64,000 nucleotides of DNA from Janthinobacterium saanense (GTDB taxonomy: Bacteria > Pseudomonadota > Gammaproteobacteria > Burkholderiales > Burkholderiaceae_D): positions 124,001-188,000 of the forward strand of contig NZ_JACHCI010000005.1 of assembly GCF_014200675.1 (NCBI RefSeq), written 5' to 3'. Shown piece after piece: positions 17,341-25,783 of the stretch (within the stretch, counting starts at the first letter, position 1; each line of letters opens with the position of its first letter). The translations under genes were made by a program, and so were the position numbers. Below the pieces are notes generated by a model that worked only from the letters and a program-made list of their open reading frames with translations, was not told where the DNA came from and made no database searches.

Positions 17341-17785
17341 GCCAGATCCCCTGCACGGCGCGCAAGCCCTGGCCGAAGCATCTGCCGCCGCCATGCTGTC
17401 GCGTGACAGCGCCACCCTCGCCATGGGCATGGCCCTGGCCGAGGTGCGCCCCGGTTATGCGCGCATGACGATGACAGTGCGCCCTGATATGTTGAATGGC
17501 CACCTGAGTTGCCATGGCGGTTTCATTTTTGCGCTGGCCGATAGCGCTTTCGCCTTTGCCTGCAACAGCTACAACATGAACACCGTGGGCGCAGCTTGCA
17601 CCATCGATTATTTGGCGCCCGCGCACAAAGGCGATGTGCTGGCTGCGGAAGCGATAGAACAGTCCCTGGCCGGCAAGAGCGGTATCTATGACGTCAGGGT
17701 CAGTAATCAGGATGGCCGCGCGATTGCCCTGTTTCGCGGCAAGTCGATCCGCGTGGCTGGCAGCGTCATACCAGAAAAAAATTAA
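17333..17785 (+). CDS. paaI: phenylacetyl-CoA thioesterase PaaI
   Basis: Hot-dog-fold thioesterase (150 residues) that hydrolyses aryl-CoA intermediates and relieves CoA trapping. Family motifs are LNGHLSCHGGFIFALADSAFA and the TIDYLAPAHKGD strand. ATG 17333 (MHKPDP) overlaps the end of paaH by eight bases; the longer frame back to 17267 lies wholly in paaH and is not favoured. Co-translated with its neighbours. Confidence 0.92.
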   Translation: MHKPDPLHGAQALAEASAAAMLSRDSATLAMGMALAEVRPGYARMTMTVRPDMLNGHLSCHGGFIFALADSAFAFACNSYNMNTVGAACTIDYLAPAHKGDVLAAEAIEQSLAGKSGIYDVRVSNQDGRAIALFRGKSIRVAGSVIPEKN

Positions 17786-17806
17786 AGAACCAATCAGGAG
17801 ACAAGC

Positions 17807-19135
17807 ATGGTCCAACGCAATCCAGCACCGAATGAACTGGAAGCGATCGAACGCGCCAGCAAGGATGAACTGCAGGCGCTGCAGCTAGAACGCATGCAAT
17901 GGTCGCTCAGGCACGCCTATGACAATGTGCCCCATTACCGCGCCGCCTTCGATGCAGCAGGTGTGCATCCGGACGACCTGAAGTCGCTGGCCGACCTGGC
18001 CAAATTCCCTTTCACCGATAAAAAGGTCTTGCGCGATAATTATCCCTTCGGCCTGTTTGCCGTACCGCGCGAGCAGGTGGTGCGCATCCATGCATCGAGC
18101 GGCACTACGGGCAAGGCCACGGTGGTCGGCTACACGCAAAACGATATCGACACCTGGGCCAATGTGGTGGCCCGCTCTATCCGCGCCGGCGGTGGCCGTG
18201 CGGGCGACATGGTGCACATCTCTTACGGCTACGGCCTGTTCACGGGTGGCCTGGGTGCGCACTATGGCGCCGAGCGCCTGGGTTGCACGGTGATTCCCAT
18301 GTCCGGCGGCCAGACGGAAAAGCAGGTGCAGTTGATCCAGGACTTCAAGCCGTCCATCATCATGGTCACGCCTTCGTACATGCTCAACATCATCGAGGAA
18401 TTCACGCGCCAGGGCCTGGACCCGGCAGAATCGTCGCTGAAAGTGGGCATCTTTGGCGCTGAACCGTGGACGGACGCCATGCGCGCGGAAATCGAAGTGC
18501 GCGCCGGTATCGACGCCGTCGATATCTACGGCCTGTCTGAAGTGATGGGACCAGGCGTGGCGTCCGAATGCATAGAGAGCAAGGACGGTCCCGTCATCTG
18601 GGAAGATCATTTTTACCCGGAGATCATCGACCCGGAAACGGGCGAGGTGCTGCCGGACGGCGCAGAGGGCGAACTGGTATTCACCTCGCTGTCGAAAGAG
18701 GCGCTGCCCATCATCCGCTACCGCACGCGTGACCTGACCCGCTTGCTGCCGCCCACTTCGCGCTCCATGCGCCGCATCGGCAAGATCACGGGCCGCTCGG
18801 ATGACATGCTGATCATCCGCGGCGTGAACGTGTTCCCCACGCAGATCGAAGAACTGATCCTGAAAATGCCGAAGCTGGCGCCGCAATACCAGCTCATCGT
18901 CACGCGCGACGGCCACCTGGACAAGCTGGAAGTGATCGCCGAACTGCGTCTCGACCTGACGGCGAGCCTGTCGGCCAGCGACACGGACGCCCTGGCGCGC
19001 GAACTGGAACACCGCATCAAGACACATGTGGGTGTCAGCACGCGGGTGCGCCTGGTGGCGGCGTCCGGCATCGAACGCACCCTGACGGGCAAGGCCAGGC
19101 GCGTGATCGACCAGCGCCCGAAGAATTTCTCTTAA
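17807..19135 (+). CDS. paaK: phenylacetate-CoA ligase PaaK
   Basis: First enzyme of the pathway: activates phenylacetate to phenylacetyl-CoA with ATP and CoA. The 442-residue ANL-superfamily protein has the ATP-binding loop SSGTTGKATVVGYT starting at residue 97, DIYGLSEVMGPG, and a C-terminal RGVNVFPTQIE segment. An AGGAG ribosome site precedes the ATG. The product is both the epoxidase substrate and, in known systems, the PaaX ligand. Confidence 0.95.
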   Translation: MVQRNPAPNELEAIERASKDELQALQLERMQWSLRHAYDNVPHYRAAFDAAGVHPDDLKSLADLAKFPFTDKKVLRDNYPFGLFAVPREQVVRIHASSGTTGKATVVGYTQNDIDTWANVVARSIRAGGGRAGDMVHISYGYGLFTGGLGAHYGAERLGCTVIPMSGGQTEKQVQLIQDFKPSIIMVTPSYMLNIIEEFTRQGLDPAESSLKVGIFGAEPWTDAMRAEIEVRAGIDAVDIYGLSEVMGPGVASECIESKDGPVIWEDHFYPEIIDPETGEVLPDGAEGELVFTSLSKEALPIIRYRTRDLTRLLPPTSRSMRRIGKITGRSDDMLIIRGVNVFPTQIEELILKMPKLAPQYQLIVTRDGHLDKLEVIAELRLDLTASLSASDTDALARELEHRIKTHVGVSTRVRLVAASGIERTLTGKARRVIDQRPKNFS

Positions 19136-19155
19136 ACGATTTTGCAGGATAGACC

Positions 19156-20361
19156 ATGAACGAAGCTTTTATCTGTGACGCCGTGCGCACTCCCTTTGGC
19201 CGCTATGGCGGCGCCTTGTCCGGCGTGCGCGCCGACGACCTGGGTGCGCTGCCGATCGCCGCGCTGATCGCGCGCAACCCATCCGTCGACTGGGCCGCCA
19301 TCGACGACGTGTATTACGGCTGCGCCAACCAGGCCGGTGAAGACAACCGCAACGTGGGCCGCATGGCCGCACTGCTGGCGGGTTTGCCTGTCGACGTGCC
19401 GGCCAACACCATCAACCGCCTGTGCGGTTCCAGCCTGGATGCGGTCGGCCTGGCCGCCCGCTCGATCAAGGCTGGTGAAGTAGAGTTGATCATCGCCGGC
19501 GGCGTGGAAAGCATGACGCGCGCGCCTTTCGTGATGGGCAAGGCTGACAGCGCGTTTTCGCGTGCGGCGAAAATCGAAGACACGACCCTGGGCTGGCGCT
19601 TCGTGAACGGCAAGATGAAAGCGCAGTACGGCATCGATACCATGCCCGAGACAGCGGAAAACGTGGCTGCCGAATTTGGCATCAGCCGCGCCGACCAGGA
19701 TGGCCTGGCCCTGCGCAGCCAGCAGCGCTGGGCGGTTGCCCATGCTGCCGGCGTGTTCGAGCGCGAAATCGTGCCCGTCGCCGTGCCGCAAAAAAAGGGT
19801 GATCCGAAGATGGTGACGAAGGATGAACACCCGCGCCCCGACACCTCGCTGGAGATGCTGGCCAAGCTCAAAGGCGTGGTCAAAGTGGATGGCACTGTCA
19901 CGGCTGGCAATGCCTCTGGTCTCAACGACGGCGCCTGCGCCATTTTGCTGGCGTCCGCCGCTGCGGTGGACAAGTACAAGCTGAAGGCGCGCGCGAAAGT
20001 GCTGGGCATGGCCACGGCCGGCCTGGCGCCGCGCATCATGGGTTTCGGCCCGTCGCCAGCCACCCGCAAAGTGCTGGCGCAAACGGGACTCACCATCGAG
20101 CAGATGGATGTGATTGAACTCAATGAAGCATTCGCTGCGCAAGCGCTGGCCGTCACGCGCGACCTGGGCCTGGCTGACGATGCCGCCCACGTGAACCCGA
20201 ACGGCGGGGCCATCGCCATCGGCCATCCGCTGGGCGCCTCGGGTGCGCGCCTGGTGATCGCTGCCTTGAACCAGTTGGAACGCACGGGTGGGCGCTATGC
20301 GCTGTGCACCATGTGCATCGGCGTGGGGCAGGGGATTGCGGTGGTGATTGAACGCGTATAA
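19156..20361 (+). CDS. paaJ: 3-oxoadipyl-CoA / 3-oxo-5,6-dehydrosuberyl-CoA thiolase PaaJ
   Basis: Thiolase giving acetyl-CoA plus 2,3-dehydroadipyl-CoA, and in a second round succinyl-CoA plus acetyl-CoA. The 401-residue product has acyl-accepting Cys90 in NRLCGSS, the [10 protein letters not shown] histidine loop, and the catalytic Cys387 in [10 protein letters not shown]. It matches the PcaF/PaaJ group closely. Symbol pcaF would be equally acceptable on sequence; the operon context favours paaJ. Confidence 0.92.
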   Translation: MNEAFICDAVRTPFGRYGGALSGVRADDLGALPIAALIARNPSVDWAAIDDVYYGCANQAGEDNRNVGRMAALLAGLPVDVPANTINRLCGSSLDAVGLAARSIKAGEVELIIAGGVESMTRAPFVMGKADSAFSRAAKIEDTTLGWRFVNGKMKAQYGIDTMPETAENVAAEFGISRADQDGLALRSQQRWAVAHAAGVFEREIVPVAVPQKKGDPKMVTKDEHPRPDTSLEMLAKLKGVVKVDGTVTAGNASGLNDGACAILLASAAAVDKYKLKARAKVLGMATAGLAPRIMGFGPSPATRKVLAQTGLTIEQMDVIELNEAFAAQALAVTRDLGLADDAAHVNPNGGAIAIGHPLGASGARLVIAALNQLERTGGRYALCTMCIGVGQGIAVVIERV

Positions 20362-20383
20362 AAAGTCGCAACAGGAGAACAGC

Positions 20384-20998
20384 ATGGTCAAAGTCTATGA
20401 AATCAATGGCGTCAGACCCGTCGTCCATCCATCGGCCTATGTGCACCCGACGGCCGTCTTGATCGGCGACGTGATCGTCGGTCCGCGCTGCTATATCGGC
20501 CCCTTGGCGTCGATACGCGGCGACTTCGGCCGGCTGATCCTGGAAGAGGGCGCCAATTTGCAGGATACCTGCGTCATGCACGGTTTCCCGGGCTGCGACA
20601 CGGTAGTGGAAGTAGATGGCCATATCGGCCATGGCGCCGTGCTGCACGGCTGCCGCATCGGCCGCAATGCGCTGGTCGGCATGAATGCCGTGGTGATGGA
20701 TAACGCCATCATCGGCGAGGAATCCATCGTCGCGGCCATGAGTTTCGTCAAGGCGGGCATGATCGTCGCGCCGCGCAGCATGGTGGTGGGCACGCCGGCG
20801 AAGGTGATGCGGTCCTTGACCGACGATGAAATCAAATGGAAAAGCTCGGGCACCCGCCAGTATCACGAACTGGCCGTGCGCTCCATGCACACGATGCGCG
20901 AGGTGGAGGCCTTGACGGAAGTCGAGGCTGATCGCCAGCGCCTCAATTTTGAATCGGCGCTGCCGCTGCATCTGCATAAGAACGCTGGCGTTCCTTAA
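20384..20998 (+). CDS. paaY: hexapeptide-repeat thioesterase PaaY
   Basis: A 204-residue left-handed beta-helix protein of the gamma-carbonic-anhydrase-like group. PaaY in phenylacetate operons is a thioesterase that removes inhibitory 2-hydroxycyclohepta-1,4,6-triene-1-formyl-CoA. Imperfect hexapeptide repeats run from about residue 12 to 140, with histidines in CVMHGFPG and [12 protein letters not shown] as likely metal ligands. ATG 20384 follows an AGGAGA ribosome site, which decides the start over the longer frame from 20348. Confidence 0.9.
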   Translation: MVKVYEINGVRPVVHPSAYVHPTAVLIGDVIVGPRCYIGPLASIRGDFGRLILEEGANLQDTCVMHGFPGCDTVVEVDGHIGHGAVLHGCRIGRNALVGMNAVVMDNAIIGEESIVAAMSFVKAGMIVAPRSMVVGTPAKVMRSLTDDEIKWKSSGTRQYHELAVRSMHTMREVEALTEVEADRQRLNFESALPLHLHKNAGVP

Positions 20999-21022
20999 TT
21001 GAACCCCAAAACCTTAAATGCT

Positions 21023-21049
21023 GGGGTCAGACCCGGCGGGTCTGACCCC
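21023..21049. repeat. GGGGTC palindrome, copy 3, inside the paa operon
   Basis: Perfect arms GGGGTCAGACCC / GGGTCTGACCCC around GGC, between paaY and paaZ and ending 15 bases before the paaZ ATG. As at copy 2, an upstream ACCCCA (21003-21008) can pair with TGGGGT (21022-21027) to give an alternative hairpin. It sits where it could affect paaZ translation or local mRNA stability. Confidence 0.8.
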
Positions 21050-21064
21050 CAAACGGAGAATTGA

Positions 21065-23116
21065 ATGGCTGATATATCCACCCTGCAAAGCTTGATCGCC
21101 GGCCGCTGGCTGGGCGCAAGCGCCGCCGTGCCGCTGCACAGCGCCTTGAACAACCGCGTGATTTATCACACGCACGCGGAGAAAATTGATTTTGACGAGG
21201 CCGTCACGTATGCGCGCAAGACGGGCGTGCCCGGCTTGATGGCGCTCGACTTCCAGCAGCGCGCCGCGCGCCTGAAGGCGCTGGCCCTGTACCTGGTCGA
21301 GCGCAAGGAAGAACTGTATGTGATCTCGCACCTGTCGGGCGCCACGCGCGCCGATAGCTGGGTCGATATCGAAGGCGGCACGGGCACCCTGTTCGCCTAC
21401 GCCAGCATGGGCAGCAACGAGCTGCCATCGTCAAATGTGCTGCACGAAGGCCCGGCCATCGCGCTCGGTAAAAAAGGCGGTTTCGCCGGCACCCACATTC
21501 TGGTGCCGCGTGGTGGCCTGGCCGTGCATATCAACGCCTTCAACTTCCCTATCTGGGGTTTGCTGGAAAAATTCGCTCCCAGCTTCCTGGCTGCGATGCC
21601 CTGTATCGCCAAGCCGGCCACGGCAACCAGCTATCTGACGCAGGCCGTCGTGCGCATGATGCATGAATCGGGTTTGCTGCCCGAAGGCAGTTTGCAGCTG
21701 GTGATCGGCTCTACCGGCGACTTGCTGGACCGCCTGAATGGCCAGGATTTCGTCACCTTCACCGGATCGGCCGCCACGGCGGCCAAGCTGCGCACCAACC
21801 CGAATCTGATCGCCCAGTCGGTGCCGTTCAACGGCGAAGCCGATTCGCTGAACTGCGCCATCCTGGCGCCCGATGTGACGCCCGACGATGTGGAGTTCGA
21901 CCTCTTCGTCAAGGAAGTCGTGCGCGAAATGACGGGCAAGTCGGGCCAGAAGTGCACGGCGATTCGCCGCATTATCGTGCCCGATCATTTGCTCGACGCG
22001 GTCGGCACGCGCTTGCGCGAGCGCCTGGCCAAGGTGGTGGTGGGCGACCCGTCCATCGAAGGCGTGCGTATGGGCGCGCTGGCGTCGAAAGAGCAGCAAA
22101 GCGATGTGGCTGAAAGAGTGGCCATGCTTGCGCAGGGCAATGAGGTAGTGTTCGGTGCGGCCGACGGTTTTAATCCGCTGGGCGATGGCGCGCAAGACGG
22201 CAGCTTCTTCTCGCCGACCCTGCTGATGTGCCGCGATGCGCACGGCAACGACGTGGTGCATGACGTGGAAGCGTTTGGCCCCGTCAGCACCATGATGGGT
22301 TATGGCGATTTCGACGAAGCGCTGGCCCTGGCCGCGCGCGGAAAGGGTAGCCTGGTCAGCACTCTGGTCACGCGCGATCCGAAAATCGCTGCGCGCGCCG
22401 TGCCGGTGGTGGCCGCCACGCACGGCCGCGTGCACGTGCTGGAACGCGTAGCGTCCGTCGATTCGACTGGCCATGGCTCGCCCTTGCCGCAACTGAAACA
22501 CGGCGGTCCTGGCCGCGCCGGCGGTGGTGAAGAACTGGGTGGCGTGCGCGCCGTGCGCCATTACCTGCAACGCGCTGCGGTGCAAGGTTCGCCCACCATG
22601 CTGGCGGCGATTACGGGAGAATATGTGCGGGGCGCGGCTGTCAATGAAAGCCCTATCCACCCCTTCCGCAAGCACTTCGAAGACTTGCAGACCGGTGACT
22701 CCCTGCTCACGCACCGCCGCACCGTCAGCGAAGCAGACATCGTCGCCTTCGGCGGCATTTCGGGCGATTTCTTCTATATGCACTTCGATGAAATTGCGGC
22801 CAAGGAATCGCAGTTCGGCAAGCGCATCGCCCATGGCTACTTCGTGCTGTCGGCCGCGGCCGGCCTGTTCGTCTCGCCGGGGGTGGGGCCCGTGCTGGCC
22901 AACTATGGCCTGGACAACCTGCGCTTCGTGGCCCCGGTCGCCATCGGCGACACCATACGCGCGCGTCTCACCTGCAAGCGCAAGGTGGACCGCAACCGCA
23001 AGGACGTCTTCGGTGTCGGCCAGGGCGTGGTTGCATGGGATGTTCAGGTGACCAACCAGAACGATGAACTGGTGGCCAGCTACGACATCCTGACGCTGGT
23101 GTCGAAGCGCGAGTAA
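21065..23116 (+). CDS. paaZ: PaaZ: oxepin-CoA hydrolase / semialdehyde dehydrogenase
   Basis: Bifunctional ring-opening enzyme. The N-terminal aldehyde dehydrogenase domain (about residues 1-520) has catalytic Glu258 in NGEADS and Cys297 in SGQKCTA; it oxidises 3-oxo-5,6-dehydrosuberyl-CoA semialdehyde. The C-terminal MaoC-type hydratase domain (from about 540) has [14 protein letters not shown] with the Asp/His pair that hydrolyses oxepin-CoA. Both sites look intact, at the normal length of 683. Last gene of the operon; its stop is one base from the convergent M24 peptidase stop. Confidence 0.94.
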   Translation: MADISTLQSLIAGRWLGASAAVPLHSALNNRVIYHTHAEKIDFDEAVTYARKTGVPGLMALDFQQRAARLKALALYLVERKEELYVISHLSGATRADSWVDIEGGTGTLFAYASMGSNELPSSNVLHEGPAIALGKKGGFAGTHILVPRGGLAVHINAFNFPIWGLLEKFAPSFLAAMPCIAKPATATSYLTQAVVRMMHESGLLPEGSLQLVIGSTGDLLDRLNGQDFVTFTGSAATAAKLRTNPNLIAQSVPFNGEADSLNCAILAPDVTPDDVEFDLFVKEVVREMTGKSGQKCTAIRRIIVPDHLLDAVGTRLRERLAKVVVGDPSIEGVRMGALASKEQQSDVAERVAMLAQGNEVVFGAADGFNPLGDGAQDGSFFSPTLLMCRDAHGNDVVHDVEAFGPVSTMMGYGDFDEALALAARGKGSLVSTLVTRDPKIAARAVPVVAATHGRVHVLERVASVDSTGHGSPLPQLKHGGPGRAGGGEELGGVRAVRHYLQRAAVQGSPTMLAAITGEYVRGAAVNESPIHPFRKHFEDLQTGDSLLTHRRTVSEADIVAFGGISGDFFYMHFDEIAAKESQFGKRIAHGYFVLSAAAGLFVSPGVGPVLANYGLDNLRFVAPVAIGDTIRARLTCKRKVDRNRKDVFGVGQGVVAWDVQVTNQNDELVASYDILTLVSKRE

Positions 23117-23117
23117 C

Positions 23118-24341
23118 TTAGCTATTCAAGCCGAACGGATCGTCGATGCTGTGCGCCGGCTGCGTGAACCAGCGGGGACCATTTTCCGTCATGTAAAAAT
23201 GGTCTTCGTGGCGGATGCCGAATTCGCCGGGGATGCAGATCATCGGTTCGTTCGAGAAGCACATGCCCACGTCCAGCGGCGTGCTGTCGCTGCCGACCAG
23301 GTAAGGCCATTCGTGGATGTCCAGGCCGATGCCGTGGCCCGTGCGGTGCGGCAGGCCAGGCAGTTTGTAGCCGGGACCAAAGCCATCGGACGCCAAGGAG
23401 GTACGGGCGGCGCGGTCCACGTCGCCGCATGGCACGCCCAGCTGGGCGGCGGCAAACGCCGCTGCCTGCGCTTTCTTTTCACTATTCCACACGCTGCGCT
23501 GGCGCTCGCTGATAGTGCCGTACACATAGCTGCGCGTGATGTCGGAAATGTAGTTCATCACCTGGCAGCCCGTATCGATCAGCACCATGTCGCCCGGTTT
23601 CAGGGTTTGCACGTAGTTTACGCCATGCGGATACGCGGTCGCTTCGCCGAACAGCACGATGCAGAAATACGAGCGGGGCGCACCGACCTTGCGGTGTGCG
23701 CGTTGGATGAATTCTTCCACTTCGGTCGTCGTGATGCCTTCGTACAGCATGCTGGCCGTGGCCACATGTACAGCCAGAGTCATGTCCATTACGCGCTGCA
23801 TCAGGGCGATTTCCGCTGTTGATTTACGGCTGCGGCAGTACGCCGTTACCGTACGCGCGTTTTCCAGCGCGTAACCGGCAGCCAGCGGCTTGATGCCGTC
23901 GTAGATGAAGAAGGCGGCGCTTTCGCAGATGCCCACGCGTGGCCGATGGGCTGTATTTTGCGGGATTCCCATGCGGGCCAGCACATCGACAAATAACTGG
24001 TACGGGCTTTCATACTCTTCCCAGCAATTGACTTTTCCCTCTACCAGCATGAAGCCTTGCAGGGTACTTTCTTCAAACGCGGGAGCGATGTATTCGAGCG
24101 GGCCGCTGGCAGGCAGGATGGCGCCCACCATACGTTCGCTGGCATACCATTTGGTGCCCGTGAAGTAAGTGAGGTTGGCGCCCGCGTTCAGGTAGATGGC
24201 GGCGATGCCCTGTTCGCGCATATACGTTTGCGCCTTGACGATGCGTTGTGCGTGTTCGTCCTTGCCGATGGGGGTCATGCCGGCCGTCATGTCCGACAGC
24301 GACGCCAATGCCTGTTCGATGGAAGTGCCACCTATGTTCAT
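23118..24341 (-). CDS. M24-family metallopeptidase (Xaa-Pro dipeptidase/creatinase type)
   Basis: A 407-residue pita-bread-fold peptidase. The N-terminal creatinase-like domain is followed by the catalytic domain. The five metal ligands are visible in order: Asp in LIDTGC, Asp in SDITRS, His in HRTGHGIGLDIHE, Glu in SNEPMIC, and Glu in RHEDHF. The family cleaves Xaa-Pro dipeptides or acts on related amides; the exact substrate cannot be read here. No leader peptide, so cytosolic. It is a single gene, convergent with paaZ. Confidence 0.85.
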   Translation of the reverse strand: MNIGGTSIEQALASLSDMTAGMTPIGKDEHAQRIVKAQTYMREQGIAAIYLNAGANLTYFTGTKWYASERMVGAILPASGPLEYIAPAFEESTLQGFMLVEGKVNCWEEYESPYQLFVDVLARMGIPQNTAHRPRVGICESAAFFIYDGIKPLAAGYALENARTVTAYCRSRKSTAEIALMQRVMDMTLAVHVATASMLYEGITTTEVEEFIQRAHRKVGAPRSYFCIVLFGEATAYPHGVNYVQTLKPGDMVLIDTGCQVMNYISDITRSYVYGTISERQRSVWNSEKKAQAAAFAAAQLGVPCGDVDRAARTSLASDGFGPGYKLPGLPHRTGHGIGLDIHEWPYLVGSDSTPLDVGMCFSNEPMICIPGEFGIRHEDHFYMTENGPRWFTQPAHSIDDPFGLNS

Positions 24342-24388
24342 GCCTGCTCCTTCATGCCTGATGCGCTATGTGTAAGGAGGGCATGATA

Positions 24389-24931
24389 TCAGTTTGGCGT
24401 CTTCGGTTTGAGGCTGGGCGCGCCGCCGGCCGCGTCAGGCTGTGCCAGCACCAGGTCGTGCGGATAGGTGAATTGCCAGTCCGCGTAGTGCTGCTGGTGG
24501 CGCAGGCTGGCGTCTTCGTCAAGGAAGTTGTCTTGCTTGATGGGCAGTTGCGGCGACAGGGAATGGATGCCGACGATGCGCCCTTGCTGCAGCAGCAAGC
24601 CCCATTCCGCCTTGCCCGTGACGGGGTCGGCATACAGGCGGCGCAGATGGCGTTTGGCGTTTGCAGAGCGGGGATCCTGCAGCAGCTCCTGCAAGGTCAA
24701 TGGGTAGCGTGGACGGCCATCGCCAGGCGTGCCTGCATGATAGCGTTCCAGCGCGTTGCGAAATTCATGGCCGATGAACAGCAGTTCGCGTTCCTTGTCG
24801 CGCCGCGCAGCCGTGGCGTACAGATCGCTGGCCAGCGCCAGGCCCACGCCCATGAAAGCCACCAGCAGCAGGGTCCAGATATAGGCGAATCCCAGTGCAT
24901 TCGGGCGGCGTACGAGGCTAGAGCTGTTCAA
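24389..24931 (-). CDS. pilin-like type II secretion protein (non-canonical prepilin)
   Basis: Third pilin-like gene of the secretion cluster. After a short polar leader it has GFAYIWTLLLVAFMGVG, a hydrophobic helix like type IV pilins but without the Glu at position +5, then the family-typical RDKERELLFIGHEFR helix and a Pro-rich C-terminal domain. Start uncertain: a TTG at 24931 gives about 180 residues, while an ATG at 24976 lies inside the upstream gene and gives 195. It overlaps the end of the preceding pseudopilin gene by 14 bases. Confidence 0.7.
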   Translation of the reverse strand: MNSSSLVRRPNALGFAYIWTLLLVAFMGVGLALASDLYATAARRDKERELLFIGHEFRNALERYHAGTPGDGRPRYPLTLQELLQDPRSANAKRHLRRLYADPVTGKAEWGLLLQQGRIVGIHSLSPQLPIKQDNFLDEDASLRHQQHYADWQFTYPHDLVLAQPDAAGGAPSLKPKTPN

Positions 24932-25319
24932 AAGGGATGCCCTCGCGCGTCTTGCCCTTGGCGCCGCTGCGCACATCGGCCACGCCGCTGATGTCGCCGT
25001 TCGGCGAAGTCACCAGCTGCCAGGTGGTGGCGGACTCCGTGACGGGGTCGAGCGGCACGCTGCGAAAATAATGGTGGGTTACCAGGTCGGCCAGCGTGGA
25101 GGGATATTCCCCCTTGTCGGCATAGTATTTATCGAGGCCGCTCCTGAGCACCTGCAGGTTTTCCCTGAGCGCGACTTCTTTCGACTTTTCCACCGAACCG
25201 AAATAGCGGGGGATGGCGATTGTCAGCAGCAGCGAGATAATCGCCAGCACCACCAGCAGTTCGACCAGGGTAAAGCCGCCTTGGCGGCGTGGGAATGACA
25301 AACGCATGGAAGTCACCAT
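24918..25319 (-). CDS. GspG-like pseudopilin
   Basis: A 133-residue type II secretion pseudopilin. The prepilin signal is GGFTLVELLVVLAII with the cleavage Gly and Glu at +5, then a helix and a GspG-like globular domain (LDKYYADKGEYPSTL, PLDPVT). It needs a prepilin peptidase, which is not encoded in the window. The ATG at 25319 overlaps the previous gene; an ATG at 25307 is an alternative start. Likely the major subunit of the pseudopilus, by resemblance to GspG. Confidence 0.85.
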   Translation of the reverse strand: MVTSMRLSFPRRQGGFTLVELLVVLAIISLLLTIAIPRYFGSVEKSKEVALRENLQVLRSGLDKYYADKGEYPSTLADLVTHHYFRSVPLDPVTESATTWQLVTSPNGDISGVADVRSGAKGKTREGIPFEQL

Positions 25320-25783
25320 TGATTGAGCGGCACGCCGTTCAGGCCTACCCTGGTTGAGCGTGAAGCGACATCGAACACGTCTTCGCCTTCGCTGGGATCA
25401 TCGGGCGGCGAGGCGTAGGCGCGGCGGCTCCAGCTGTCAGCCGCATTGCCGTTCTCTTTGGCTTGGAACGGGTCGCGCGGCAGGCGGCGCAAAAAATACA
25501 TGTTTTGTTTGGAGGCGCTGCGCTGGTCGGGCACGCCCTCGACCAGTTCTTCCAGTTTTTTCGGATAACCGGAACCACCCAGCGACAGCTTGATGCGGCC
25601 ATTGTCCGACGCCCGCTTGTAGGCGTCGATCGCCTCGCGTATCTCGATCAGGGACGTGCGCAGCTCGTGTTCCTTGGCCCTTTGCAGCGCCACCTGCGCC
25701 ATCGGCACGGCGACCGTGGCCAGGGTCGCCATGATCGCCAGGGTGATCATCAACTCGATAAAGGTAAATCCCCGCTGTTTCAC
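25313..25783 (-). CDS. pseudopilin with GspG-like features
   Basis: A 156-residue prepilin with a short leader MKQRG, the cleavage motif GFTFIELMITLAIM and Glu at +5. The soluble part contains LEELVEGVP and LRRLPRDPF, resembling GspG-type domains. It lies between the secretin and the second pseudopilin, with four-base to seven-base overlaps on both sides, so all are co-translated. Confidence 0.85.
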   Translation of the reverse strand: MKQRGFTFIELMITLAIMATLATVAVPMAQVALQRAKEHELRTSLIEIREAIDAYKRASDNGRIKLSLGGSGYPKKLEELVEGVPDQRSASKQNMYFLRRLPRDPFQAKENGNAADSWSRRAYASPPDDPSEGEDVFDVASRSTRVGLNGVPLNQW

